A stretch of DNA of 64,000 bases from NCBI GenBank assembly GCA_031415695.1, contig JANOSH010000066.1:1-64000 (forward strand), written 5' to 3'. The notes under the pieces were generated by a model. It worked only from the letters and a program-made list of their open reading frames with translations. It made no database searches and had not been told where the DNA came from. The position numbers and the translations under genes are program-made. Shown here piece by piece: positions 7,024 through 15,588 of this stretch. Positions within the stretch are counted from its first letter, which is position 1. Every line of letters begins with the position of its first letter. Source of the DNA: JANOSH01 sp031415695. Its GTDB lineage: Bacteria; Actinomycetota; Acidimicrobiia; Acidimicrobiales; Ilumatobacteraceae.

Positions 7024-8626
7024 CATCGCTGTATCTATCGATGCGCCAACACGTTGCGCTGTAGTTCGTTGGCCGGCCTGGCCGGTTGTAGCCGGGCTTA
7101 TGGCTCGTCCCGATCTTCCAAGTGACTCACCGGCGGCTGTGCTGTATGCCAACCGTGTGCTGGCAGTTTCCAATGCTGCTGCCGCCGATGGCGTACAGGT
7201 GGGCCATCGGCGTCGTGAGGCACAAAGAGCTTGTCCGTCACTTGTCATTGTCGACTATCGCCCCGATCACGATGCCCGCACCTTCGAGCTGGTGATACAG
7301 GCTATTGAAGACCTGGTGCCACTCGTTGAAGTATCTGTTCCCGGGGTGTGTACGTTCGCCACCCGTGGGCCATCGCGCTACCACGGCGGCGACGCAGCGT
7401 TGGCCGCGTTGGTGATTCAGCGTGTTCTGGCGGCGACACCACCAGCCTGGCGTCATGTGGCTGGGCCACCAGTGGTTGGTATCGCCGATGGTGCGTTTGC
7501 GGCCCAGCTCGGTGCTGGTTTTGTCGTGCCTGTCGGAGCCTCGGCCACGTTCTTGGGCACACGGCCAATTCACGATCTCCCTGTCGAACATCACGGGTTC
7601 GTTAGCCTCCTCACCCGGTTGGGTGTGCACAAGTTGGGGGATCTGGCCGGGTTGGCGCGCTCTGATGTTTTGGCTCGCTTCGGTTCGGCTGGCGAACTTG
7701 CACATCGATTGGCGTGTGGTCTCGAGGCCCGACCATTGGTGGCGCGTCAACCCGTCCCCGACCTCACAGTCGAGGTGATATTTGAGAACCCGGTACCTAC
7801 AACTGGGCCGGTTGCTTTTGCTGCCAAACAACTTGCCGATGAATTGGTGGCCCGTCTCACCAGCCAGGGCCTTGCGTGTCCAGCGCTCATTGTTGTGGCC
7901 GAAACCGATCACGGCGAGCGTCACGAGCGGCAATGGCGCCACGAACTTGCTTTCCGACCGCCTGCTATTGCCGAACGTGTCAGATGGCAGCTCGATGGAT
8001 GGGCGCAGTCCACCCGCCCGCCAACGGCAGGCATCACGTTGTTGCGGTTGGTGCCGGTTGAAGTAGTGCCGGCTATTGGTATCCAAGAAGGTTTTTGGGG
8101 CGGTCGTTCCCATGCCGACGATCGGGCCGAACGTGGTATCGCTCGGCTTGTCGGATTGCTGGGTCACGACGATGTGCTGGTACCCGAATGGCGGGGTGGC
8201 CGACATCCCGAATCACAATTCGCTTTGGTGTCAGCTGCCCTCGTGTCAGGCAGCGATGTCACAGGGGCTGGATCTGGCCGTCTTGTAGCTGCACCAACGG
8301 GGGAGGGCCCATGGCCGGGCGCGTTGCCTGCACCATCGCCAGCCACGATGCACAACGCAGTGGTGGAACTCCTCGATGTCGACGGTCAGACAATTCGAGT
8401 CAATGGTCGTAATATAATGAGTGCGTCGCCCGCTACGTTGGTTGATGCAGCGCGACGATCTCATGTTGTGGTGGGTTGGGCCGGGCCGTGGCCGGTCGAA
8501 GAACGGTGGTGGGACGCTGAGCGGCAGACACGGCGCGCTAGGTGTCAGATCCTCTTGGAATCTGGAGATGCTTTTCTGGTTGTTGTTGAGAACGCCATTT
8601 GGTGCCGTTGCGCCACCTACGATTAG
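7007..8626 (+). CDS. imuB: ImuB, non-catalytic Y-family polymerase homologue
   Basis: The 539-residue protein follows the Y-family layout (YANRVLAVSNAAAADGVQVGHRRREAQRACP; thumb and little-finger region about 175-330). Where active DinB proteins have the catalytic SIDE motif, this one reads VEVSVPGVCTF, so the acidic pair is missing, as in ImuB. QEGFWGG near residue 360 resembles the beta-clamp-binding peptide. In mycobacteria ImuB links DnaE2 to the clamp and does not polymerise DNA itself. The gene starts inside the end of imuA' and is followed after 7 bases by an Hpt gene. LexA-controlled expression is inferred from the box at 6308. Confidence 0.9.
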   Translation: MSAPVDIAVSIDAPTRCAVVRWPAWPVVAGLMARPDLPSDSPAAVLYANRVLAVSNAAAADGVQVGHRRREAQRACPSLVIVDYRPDHDARTFELVIQAIEDLVPLVEVSVPGVCTFATRGPSRYHGGDAALAALVIQRVLAATPPAWRHVAGPPVVGIADGAFAAQLGAGFVVPVGASATFLGTRPIHDLPVEHHGFVSLLTRLGVHKLGDLAGLARSDVLARFGSAGELAHRLACGLEARPLVARQPVPDLTVEVIFENPVPTTGPVAFAAKQLADELVARLTSQGLACPALIVVAETDHGERHERQWRHELAFRPPAIAERVRWQLDGWAQSTRPPTAGITLLRLVPVEVVPAIGIQEGFWGGRSHADDRAERGIARLVGLLGHDDVLVPEWRGGRHPESQFALVSAALVSGSDVTGAGSGRLVAAPTGEGPWPGALPAPSPATMHNAVVELLDVDGQTIRVNGRNIMSASPATLVDAARRSHVVVGWAGPWPVEERWWDAERQTRRARCQILLESGDAFLVVVENAIWCRCATYD

Positions 8627-8633
8627 GACTGTT

Positions 8634-8999
8634 ATGACAGTTGCAACGCTCGACGGGTCGATACTCGACCAACTCCATTCGGCCCTCGGTCATGACACCG
8701 CTGTCATCCGAAACATCATCGACAACTACATGGCGGGCATGCCCGATCGGCTGTCGGCGCTCAACAATGCTGCGGCCAACGATCCGGCGCTTCTCGAACG
8801 AGCCGCTCATGCGTTGGCCTCGCCGAGCGCCACACTAGGTGTGCGTGCTATAGCCGAGCCGTGCATAGCGCTTGAGCGAGCGGTCGAAAATGGCCGCCCG
8901 TCAGCCGAATGTGTCGCCGGGCTCATCGAGCGCATCGAGGCTGCCGTAGAACCGGCGTACGCTGCACTGCGGTCCTGGCTCGAACGCCACCCCGACTAA
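8634..8999 (+). CDS. Histidine phosphotransfer (Hpt) domain protein
   Basis: This single-domain protein has 121 residues. LERAAHALASPSATLGV near residues 57-73 matches the Hpt signature AH-x-L-x-G-x-S-x-x-x-G, and the histidine is the predicted phospho-acceptor. The rest is a four-helix pattern. Hpt proteins carry phosphate between hybrid histidine kinases and response regulators. The gene starts 7 bases after imuB, so it should be co-transcribed with the SOS genes, which is unusual. A response regulator is encoded convergently at 9215-9961 and could be its partner. I see no hybrid kinase in the window. Confidence 0.85.
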   Translation: MTVATLDGSILDQLHSALGHDTAVIRNIIDNYMAGMPDRLSALNNAAANDPALLERAAHALASPSATLGVRAIAEPCIALERAVENGRPSAECVAGLIERIEAAVEPAYAALRSWLERHPD

Positions 9000-9214
9000 C
9001 TCGGGCGTGCGGGGAGGAGCGTCGAACCCGCACCCCAGCGGCCTCGAAGTCGAAAAGTTGCACAGAAACTGGCATGTTTTCGACTCTGAGACTGTCGGCA
9101 GGACGGCGCTTCGCAGGGTCGCAAGGACCCGACGCGTCCCAAAAGCGCAAGTGGGTCCGCACACGAGGTACGGACCCACCCATCTCGATCTGGCGGCTGG
9201 CGCCGCCGTACCGC
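9000..9214. other. Non-coding spacer with several hairpins between convergent genes
   Basis: No gene is visible. The spacer contains a 9-bp inverted repeat (agtcgaaaa near 9050 pairing with ttttcgact near 9085), a GNRA-like hairpin gggtc-gcaag-gaccc near 9117-9131 enclosed by ggacg/cgtcc, and the strong hairpin listed at 9151-9179. A structured transcript or simply two terminators would both explain this. Confidence 0.5.
9151..9179 (-). terminator. Terminator hairpin for the response regulator gene
   Basis: A 9-bp perfect stem, gtgggtccg (9151-9159) with cggacccac (9171-9179). Read leftward it is followed by ttgcgctttt, a T-rich run placed correctly for the leftward gene ending at 9215. Confidence 0.65.
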
Positions 9215-9961
9215 TCAGGTTGCCGAGATCTCGTCGGCGAGGCGGAAGCCGACGCCGCGAACGGTGTGGATGAAGCGGGTCGCGGGATCGTGCTGGCTGA
9301 GCTTGCGACGAAGGTTCGACATATGAACGTCGACCACATGCGTATCGCCATACCAGTTAGGCCCCCATACCGTCTCTAGAAGCTGTGTGCGTGTGAACAC
9401 GAGCCGGGGACGGCTGCACAACGTGGCCAACAGGTCGAACTCGATCCGAGTGAGATCGGCGAGCTCGTTGTTGACTTTCACCTCGCGGGTGTTGTTGTCA
9501 AGCATGAGCGGCCCGAACGTGCGGGTGCTTGGGTTGCCTGCATAGTCGATGGCGCGTCCGGAGCGGCGTGGACGGCGCAACATCGCCCGAAGGCGGGCAA
9601 CGAGCTCATTGGGGGAGAAGGGCTTAGTGACGTAGTCGTCGGCGCCGATAGACAACCCGACGACCTTGTCGATCTCGGTGTCCTTGGCGGACACCATAAC
9701 GACGTAGGCGTCGCTGAAGGCTCGGATGCGTCGGCAGGCCTCAAGCCCGTCGATGCCCGGAAGCAGGAGGTCGAGGATGATGACATCAGGTTCGAAGGTG
9801 CGAGCGAGCTCTACGGCTCCGTCTCCTTCACCGACAATCTTGACGTCGAATCCCTCGCGGGACAATAGGGGCTCTAGGAGCAGGCACAGCTCGGGGGCGT
9901 CATCAACGATGAGCGCTCGGATCGGGCTTGTGGATTCGGGTGCGGCAGCGGTCGAGATCAT
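9215..9961 (-). CDS. OmpR/PhoB-family response regulator
   Basis: From ATG 9961 the protein has 248 residues. The receiver domain shows ALIVDDAPE (acidic pocket), VIILDLLLPGIDG (phospho-acceptor Asp near 60), MVSAKD and YVTKPFSPNEL (conserved Lys). The C-terminal winged helix follows (LTRIEFDLLATLCSRPRLVFTRTQLLETVWG ... VDVHMSNLRRKL ... VRGVGFRL). It binds DNA as a phosphorylation-dependent regulator. A longer frame reaches 10111, but its extra residues lack domain character. No cognate sensor kinase is adjacent, so it is an orphan here. The gene is divergent from dnaE2 and convergent with the Hpt gene. Confidence 0.9.
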   Translation of the reverse strand: MISTAAAPESTSPIRALIVDDAPELCLLLEPLLSREGFDVKIVGEGDGAVELARTFEPDVIILDLLLPGIDGLEACRRIRAFSDAYVVMVSAKDTEIDKVVGLSIGADDYVTKPFSPNELVARLRAMLRRPRRSGRAIDYAGNPSTRTFGPLMLDNNTREVKVNNELADLTRIEFDLLATLCSRPRLVFTRTQLLETVWGPNWYGDTHVVDVHMSNLRRKLSQHDPATRFIHTVRGVGFRLADEISAT

Positions 9962-10228
9962 GGCAAAGGTCGTATCGGCCGCGTTGCAGCTGTCTTGAGC
10001 ATTGTGCGTTGAGAATGCGCCAATTTCGACGAAATTGTGGCCAATCGAACTAGACCCCGCAAGAAAAGATGTTGATGAGACAGCACACCTCAGATAACCG
10101 AACCTTGCCACCCAATTACGTCAAGAAGTTATCAAGATTCAAGAACTAGTCAAGTTGGTGTCAGGTCGATGGCTCGCCAGCTGAACAGTTTGATGACGCG
10201 GTCAACATTGACACCGCCCGGTAGAATG

Positions 10229-10242
10229 CGAACATATGTACG
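10229..10242. promoter_or_regulatory. LexA-like box upstream of dnaE2
   Basis: CGAACATATGTACG has a perfect left half-site and one mismatch in the right half (GTACG instead of GTTCG), and it ends 18 bases before the GTG start of dnaE2. Its position and the known SOS control of dnaE2 in actinobacteria support a weaker LexA site. Confidence 0.65.
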
Positions 10243-10260
10243 TTTGCTTGGCGAAGCGGG

Positions 10261-13200
10261 GTGTCCGAGGTGGGGTTCAATAACCCGTCTACCTCGTGGA
10301 GCGAACTGGAACGCACCCTGTCGGATCGCGGTCGGCGTCCCGATGGGCGCGACGCCGGGTCCACCAGCTGGAACGGTGGGGGCGACGGCCCGGCTCTCAG
10401 TCGTAAACGCCAGCCGTACACGCCGCCCGAACCGGCCCGTCGTCAGGCGGCGGTGCCCTATGCCGAGTTGCACTGTCACTCCAACTTCAGTTTCCTCGAC
10501 GGTGCGTCCCATCCAGAAGCCCTAGCCGAAGAAGCGAATCGTCTTGGGTTAGAGGCGTTGGCTATCACCGATCACAACGGGTTCTACGGCGTGGTTCGCT
10601 TCGCCGAAGCGGCGAGGGCGCTCGGTCTGCCCACCGTGTTCGGGGTCGAAGTCACCGTCGACGCACCTCGGGCCCGGCGTCGTACCGAACAGCTCACCCC
10701 GCAACCCGACCCTGGCGGGCGTCATATTCTGCTACTCGCCGACGGGCCAAGTGGATATGCCAGGTTGGCTACTGCTCTCAGTCGCGGCCAGATGGCGGGG
10801 GCTAAAGGGGCACCCCGTTTCACCCTGGAAAGCCTGGCTGCCGAGTGCGCTGGGCATGTGCAGGTGCTCACGGCGTGTCGCAAAGGCACGGTACCTGCCG
10901 CGCTTGTGGCCGATGGTCCGGCGGCTGCGGCTCGTGAACTGGCGGTACTTGTCGACCTGTTCGGGGCCGATCGTGTTGCCGTGGAACTGTGGGATCACGG
11001 CAACCCGCTCGACAGCGTACGTAACGACGCGCTGGTCGAACTGGCCACTACGGCGGGGCTCGCCGTAGTGGCCACCACCAACGCCCACTACGCCACCCCA
11101 GCCCAACGTCCACTAGCAACGGCGCTGGCGGCGGTGCGGGCTCGGCGCAGCCTCGATGAACTCGACCCGTGGTTACCAGCGGCGGGCACCGCCCATCTGC
11201 GTTCGGGTGCCGAACAGGCACGCCGATTTGCCCGATATCCCGGTGTTGTCGAAGCGGCGGCCGAGTTGGGTAAACGCATGGCGTTCGATCTTCGTCTGGT
11301 CGCTCCATCGCTCCCGCCGTACCCGTGCCCCGACGGGCTTACCGAGATGCAGTTCTTGCGACGTCTCGCCTACGAGGGCGCACAACGCCGGTATGGGGCT
11401 CGCCCGGCCCCCCATGTCGATCTCGGGTTAGCGGCCCGGGCATGGAAGGTGATCGACCACGAACTCAGCGTTATCGAGGTGCTCGGGTTTGCCGGCTACT
11501 TCTTGGTGGTGTGGGACATTGTCGAGTTCTGTCGCCGGGCCGACATCTATTGCCAGGGTCGGGGGTCGGCGGCCAACTCGGCTGTTTGCTACGCGCTCGG
11601 GGTCACCAAGGCCGATGCCGTGTCGCTCGGACTGTTATTCGAGCGGTTCTTGGCGCCCGAGCGTGACGGCCCACCCGACATCGATATCGACATCGAATCC
11701 GACCGGCGTGAAGAGGTCATTCAATACGTCTTCAATCGCTACGGGCGTGACCATACCGCTCAAGTGGCCAATGTCATCACCTACCGTGCTCGTTCGTCGG
11801 TGCGCGATATGGCCAAGGCGCTCGGGTTCGACCCGGGCCAGCAAGATGCGTGGTCCAAACAGGTCGACGGGTGGGGCAACGTTGCGGTCACCGCTAACCA
11901 GCCCGATCACACCATTCCGGCTGCGGTTTTGGAGATGGCGGCCCAGGTGGAAGATTTCCCGCGGCATCTCGGTATCCATTCGGGCGGCATGGTTATCTGC
12001 GACCGCCCGGTAATCGAGGTGTGTCCGGTCGAATGGGCCCGTATGGAAAATCGCAGCGTGTTGCAATGGGACAAAGACGATTGCGCCGCAGTAGGTCTGG
12101 TGAAGTTCGACCTGTTGGGCCTGGGCATGCTTTCGGCGCTGCATTACGCCGTCGACTTGGTGCGTACGCATCGGGGTATCGATATCGACTTGGCCACCAT
12201 CCCCCAAGACGACGTGGTGTACGACATGTTTTGCCGCGCCGACACTATTGGTGTGTTTCAGATCGAGAGCCGGGCGCAGATGGCTACGTTGCCTCGCCTG
12301 AAACCGCGCCGGTTCTATGACCTGGTGGTCGAGATTGCGCTTATCCGCCCCGGCCCCATCCAGGGTGGTTCGGTGCATCCCTATATTCGGCGCCGTAACG
12401 GGCAAGAACCAGTTACGTATCTGCATCCGTTGTTGGAGAACTCGCTCGGCAAAACCCTCGGGGTGCCGTTGTTCCAAGAACAACTGATGCAGATGGCTAT
12501 CGACGTTGCCGGGTTCTCACCGTCAGAAGCCGATCAACTCCGCCAGGCCATGGGGTCCAAACGGTCGCTACGCAAGATGGAACTACTCAAGGACCGGTTG
12601 TTCACCGGCATGGCCGCCCGAGGTATCCACGGCGATGTGGCCGAGGAACTTTTCGTCAAGATGAAAGCGTTCGCCAACTACGGTTTCCCCGAAAGCCACT
12701 CGGTCAGTTTCGCCTACCTGGTGTACTCGTCGGGGTACCTGAAGCTGTATGAGCCGGCGGCGTTTTGTGCTGCGCTTTTGAACGCGCAACCCATGGGGTT
12801 CTATTCGCCGCATTCGTTGGTGCAAGACGCCCGCCGCCACGGTGTGGTTGTTCACAGTCCGTGTATTAACGCGTCGGCCGATTTCGCTGTACTGGAAGGG
12901 TGCGCTGGCAGTCATAACGACATGGCGGTGCGGTTGGGTATTCGGTCGGTGCGTGCTATTGGCGCCGATCTGGCGGCGGCCATTTCGGCTGGTCGCCCGT
13001 ATGACAGCCCTCAGGACCTGATGCGTAGGGTGCCGGGTATCACGCTTGCGCATCTCGAAGCGTTGGCCACGGCGGGGGCGTTCGGGTGCTTTGGTCTGTC
13101 GCGGCGTGAAGCATTGTGGGGTGCGGGGGCTGTGGCGCAAACGCGGGCCGACCGGCTTGAAGGCATTGTGGTAGGCGAGCGGTCGCCGCAGTTGCCGGGC

Positions 13201-13614
13201 ATGACCGATTGGGAAGAGGCAGTGGCCGATATGTGGGCTACCGGTGTGTCGCCCGATGGGCATCCCACAGTCTTTTTGCGGGAGCGGCTCGACACCATGG
13301 GGGTGGTGTCAGCCACGGGTTTGGTGACGGTGGAATCGGGAAGCCGGGTGTTGGTGGCCGGGGTGGTTACACATCGCCAGCGGCCCATGACCGCGGGTGG
13401 CACAACGTTTATCAACCTGGAAGACGAGACCGGGTTGGTGAATGTCATCGTATCGAAAGGCTGTTGGGCCCGTTACCGCAAGACAGCCAGAGGCGCGCCA
13501 GCGTTAGTAGTGCGAGGGCGGCTAGAACGGGTCGAGACCGTAATAAATATCATTGCCGAGCACCTTGCGCCCATGGCTATACCCGCCCCCATGGCCAGCC
13601 GAGATTTCCGCTGA
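10261..13614 (+). CDS. dnaE2: Error-prone DNA polymerase DnaE2
   Basis: The protein has 1117 residues. After a 65-residue basic lead comes a PHP domain (YAELHCHSNFSFLDGASHPE, AITDHNGFYG), then the C-family polymerase palm with PPDIDIDIESDRR (catalytic Asp pair near residue 475), ARSSVRDMAKALG, and FQIESRAQMATLPRLKPR. Next come the fingers/thumb (IRPGPIQGGSVHPYIRRRNG, FPESHSVSFAYLVY) and a C-terminal OB domain (FINLEDETGLVNVIVS). The length and the MATLPRLKPR segment are typical of DnaE2 rather than replicative DnaE1. With ImuA'/ImuB it performs mutagenic translesion synthesis. Start GTG 10261 lies just after the LexA-like box. A degraded copy of the 3' end is at 22.5 kb. Confidence 0.95.
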   Translation: MSEVGFNNPSTSWSELERTLSDRGRRPDGRDAGSTSWNGGGDGPALSRKRQPYTPPEPARRQAAVPYAELHCHSNFSFLDGASHPEALAEEANRLGLEALAITDHNGFYGVVRFAEAARALGLPTVFGVEVTVDAPRARRRTEQLTPQPDPGGRHILLLADGPSGYARLATALSRGQMAGAKGAPRFTLESLAAECAGHVQVLTACRKGTVPAALVADGPAAAARELAVLVDLFGADRVAVELWDHGNPLDSVRNDALVELATTAGLAVVATTNAHYATPAQRPLATALAAVRARRSLDELDPWLPAAGTAHLRSGAEQARRFARYPGVVEAAAELGKRMAFDLRLVAPSLPPYPCPDGLTEMQFLRRLAYEGAQRRYGARPAPHVDLGLAARAWKVIDHELSVIEVLGFAGYFLVVWDIVEFCRRADIYCQGRGSAANSAVCYALGVTKADAVSLGLLFERFLAPERDGPPDIDIDIESDRREEVIQYVFNRYGRDHTAQVANVITYRARSSVRDMAKALGFDPGQQDAWSKQVDGWGNVAVTANQPDHTIPAAVLEMAAQVEDFPRHLGIHSGGMVICDRPVIEVCPVEWARMENRSVLQWDKDDCAAVGLVKFDLLGLGMLSALHYAVDLVRTHRGIDIDLATIPQDDVVYDMFCRADTIGVFQIESRAQMATLPRLKPRRFYDLVVEIALIRPGPIQGGSVHPYIRRRNGQEPVTYLHPLLENSLGKTLGVPLFQEQLMQMAIDVAGFSPSEADQLRQAMGSKRSLRKMELLKDRLFTGMAARGIHGDVAEELFVKMKAFANYGFPESHSVSFAYLVYSSGYLKLYEPAAFCAALLNAQPMGFYSPHSLVQDARRHGVVVHSPCINASADFAVLEGCAGSHNDMAVRLGIRSVRAIGADLAAAISAGRPYDSPQDLMRRVPGITLAHLEALATAGAFGCFGLSRREALWGAGAVAQTRADRLEGIVVGERSPQLPGMTDWEEAVADMWATGVSPDGHPTVFLRERLDTMGVVSATGLVTVESGSRVLVAGVVTHRQRPMTAGGTTFINLEDETGLVNVIVSKGCWARYRKTARGAPALVVRGRLERVETVINIIAEHLAPMAIPAPMASRDFR

Positions 13615-13681
13615 CCGGTCTCGGTCGTCAACGCGTTAGCTTGCGTCACAGACGCCCCCCACCGTTTAGGAGTGCACGCCC

Positions 13682-14482
13682 ATGTCGACTATCAACCAGC
13701 ACGACGACACCGGATACGACGAGTCGGGCTTCCTCGTTCGATCAGAATTGCTGACGGCCGGTGAAGTCGCCAACGTGAATGGCGAGGTCGATCGGATACT
13801 CGCGGCCGGCCCCCGCCCTGGAATGGTGCTCGAAAAGGACGACCACACGCTGCGTAGTGTGTTCAACCCGCACCTGTACAGCCCCGTTTTCGCACGGCTC
13901 ACCCGACACCCTCGCATCCTCGAACCGGTCCAACGTCTGCTCGGCGACGACGTCTATACGTTCCAACTAGTGGTCAACAACAAGGCTGCGTTCAACGGGG
14001 ATCTGTGGTTTTGGCACCAGGACTATCCGACGTACCGCACTGACGATCACATTGCGCAGTGCCACATGGTGAACGTATTGATCTTTCTTGACGACGTGAC
14101 GCAATTCAACGGACCCCTCATGATGGTGCCCGGCTCCCACCAAATGTCGTCGGACCGGCCGCAGGAGTCGACGCAGGGCACCTCCTACAAGATCCGCTAC
14201 ACAGGCACCGAGATGATCGCGGATGAGGTGCAACGCGGCGGTATCGTCGCCCCGACAGGGTTGGCAGGGACGGTGATCCTCATGCACCCGAACGTGCTTC
14301 ACGCCTCGGGTTCCAATCTGTCGCCATGGAGGCGCAGGATGATCACGCTCACGTACAACGCCATGTCGAACAAGGCGACCGCGCCAACCGTTCGGTCACG
14401 CGACATCGTCCCAGACGACACCGATGTGCCTGCGCTTGCCCCGCTTGCCGACGATTGCCTGCTGGTGGGCGTCGAGGAGTGA
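13682..14482 (+). CDS. Phytanoyl-CoA dioxygenase (PhyH) family Fe(II)/2-oxoglutarate oxygenase
   Basis: This 266-residue protein has the jelly-roll iron site: FWHQDYPTY (His-x-Asp, near residues 117-119) and a distal His in LMHPNVLHASGSNLSPWRRR, whose following Ser/Arg residues bind 2-oxoglutarate. FNGPLMMVPGSHQ is also typical of PhyH and EctD-type hydroxylases. The substrate is unknown. A good RBS (aggag) precedes ATG 13682. The stop overlaps the GTG start of the racemase-like gene (GTGA), so the two likely form one pathway, such as hydroxylation and PLP chemistry on an amino-acid-like compound. Confidence 0.88.
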   Translation: MSTINQHDDTGYDESGFLVRSELLTAGEVANVNGEVDRILAAGPRPGMVLEKDDHTLRSVFNPHLYSPVFARLTRHPRILEPVQRLLGDDVYTFQLVVNNKAAFNGDLWFWHQDYPTYRTDDHIAQCHMVNVLIFLDDVTQFNGPLMMVPGSHQMSSDRPQESTQGTSYKIRYTGTEMIADEVQRGGIVAPTGLAGTVILMHPNVLHASGSNLSPWRRRMITLTYNAMSNKATAPTVRSRDIVPDDTDVPALAPLADDCLLVGVEE

Positions 14483-15588
14483 GCGACGACGCTGGCGCCC
14501 GCCCGGTCTGGGCCGAGATCGACGTCGGAGCGATCACCCATAACATCGGGCTCATACGACAGTGCGCTGGTCGACCAGTCAAGCTCATCGTGCCGGTTAA
14601 GGCCAACGCGTATGGGCATGGGGCCGTCGTCGTCGCAAGACATCTGGAAGCGATTGGCGTCGATGCGGTGGCCACCGCCAATTTCCACGAGGCCGTCGAA
14701 CTCCGCGCCGCAGGGGTGCAGATGCCCATCGTGATGTACGCCTCTCATGTACCCGAGGCGACGTCGCGGCTACTCGAATACGGCCTCACGCCAACGATCA
14801 CCAATCGAGTCGGACTCGACGCTGCAGCAGCTGCGTCGAAGGGTGGGCCTATCGATGTGCACGTCGAGATAGATGCAGGGCTCGGACGTCTTGGCGTCCG
14901 GTTCGACGAGGCCAGCGACTTCATCGACGCGGTAGTCGCCGAGCCCCGCCTTCGCCTTGAAGGCCTCTACACGCACGTACCGTTTAGCGATGCCGAGGGT
15001 GCCTGTTGGGCGAGCGGTCGCGTGCGAGCGTTCGGCGAACTCGTGCACCATATCGAGGCTCGCCATGGCCTACGCATTCCGTACACGCAAGCCTGCGCCA
15101 GTGCCGCGCTGATGGAATCGGTGCCCGACGATCTCACGACAGTTGCCCCGGGGCACCTCACCTACGGCATGTCGCCACTCGACGCCGTCGATGCCGAAGC
15201 GCTCGGCTTCCGACCAGCGTTATCGGCCCTACGGGCCCGCGTTATCCACCTTGGTAGGCGTGAGACCGGCGATGTTCTGGCCACTGGGGTCGCGCCTCGT
15301 CCGGTACGTACGGCGGTGCTGCTGCTCGGCATCGACAACGGCTACGACTTCGCGCACGGTGCCTCGGTGCTGCTCGGCGGTCGACGCTGCCCTGTAGTTT
15401 CGGTGACTGCGGAGTACACCGTGGTCGACATTACCGAGGCCAACACCACAACCATCGGCGACGTGGCGACGATTATCGGACGCGATACCGACGAGGTCAT
15501 TTCGGTCGGCGAGGTGGCGTCGCTACGGTGCCGAAGCGCGGGCTACTGGATGATGGGTTTGAGGCGGGTTCCACTCACGCCAATGTGA
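14479..15588 (+). CDS. Fold-III PLP enzyme related to alanine racemase, with altered active site
   Basis: From the coupled GTG at 14479 the protein has 369 residues. The Alr N-terminal barrel is clear: WAEIDVGAITHNI and the PLP lysine in VPVKANAYGHG (K41), with VEIDAGLGRLGV preserved. In the C-terminal half the marks of a true alanine racemase are missing. VRPG-type Arg is Ala in TTVAPGHLTYG. The SYG-x-x-Y region with the second catalytic Tyr reads LATGVAPRPVR. The CMDQ motif is replaced in VSVTAEYTVVDIT. It can still bind PLP but probably does not racemise alanine in the classical two-base way. It is probably dedicated to the adjacent oxygenase pathway. The end overlaps the convergent hipA by 14 bases. 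Confidence 0.8.
   Translation: MSDDAGARPVWAEIDVGAITHNIGLIRQCAGRPVKLIVPVKANAYGHGAVVVARHLEAIGVDAVATANFHEAVELRAAGVQMPIVMYASHVPEATSRLLEYGLTPTITNRVGLDAAAAASKGGPIDVHVEIDAGLGRLGVRFDEASDFIDAVVAEPRLRLEGLYTHVPFSDAEGACWASGRVRAFGELVHHIEARHGLRIPYTQACASAALMESVPDDLTTVAPGHLTYGMSPLDAVDAEALGFRPALSALRARVIHLGRRETGDVLATGVAPRPVRTAVLLLGIDNGYDFAHGASVLLGGRRCPVVSVTAEYTVVDITEANTTTIGDVATIIGRDTDEVISVGEVASLRCRSAGYWMMGLRRVPLTPM

Noticed and set aside
9000..9100. Possible tRNA (gtcgaacccgc resembles a T-arm)
   Set aside because: No acceptor stem, D-arm or anticodon loop can be drawn on either strand.
10240..10250. GTACGT near dnaE2 as a GntR-type site
   Set aside because: It is not a palindrome on its own and is better explained as part of the LexA-like box; no link to sulfur genes.
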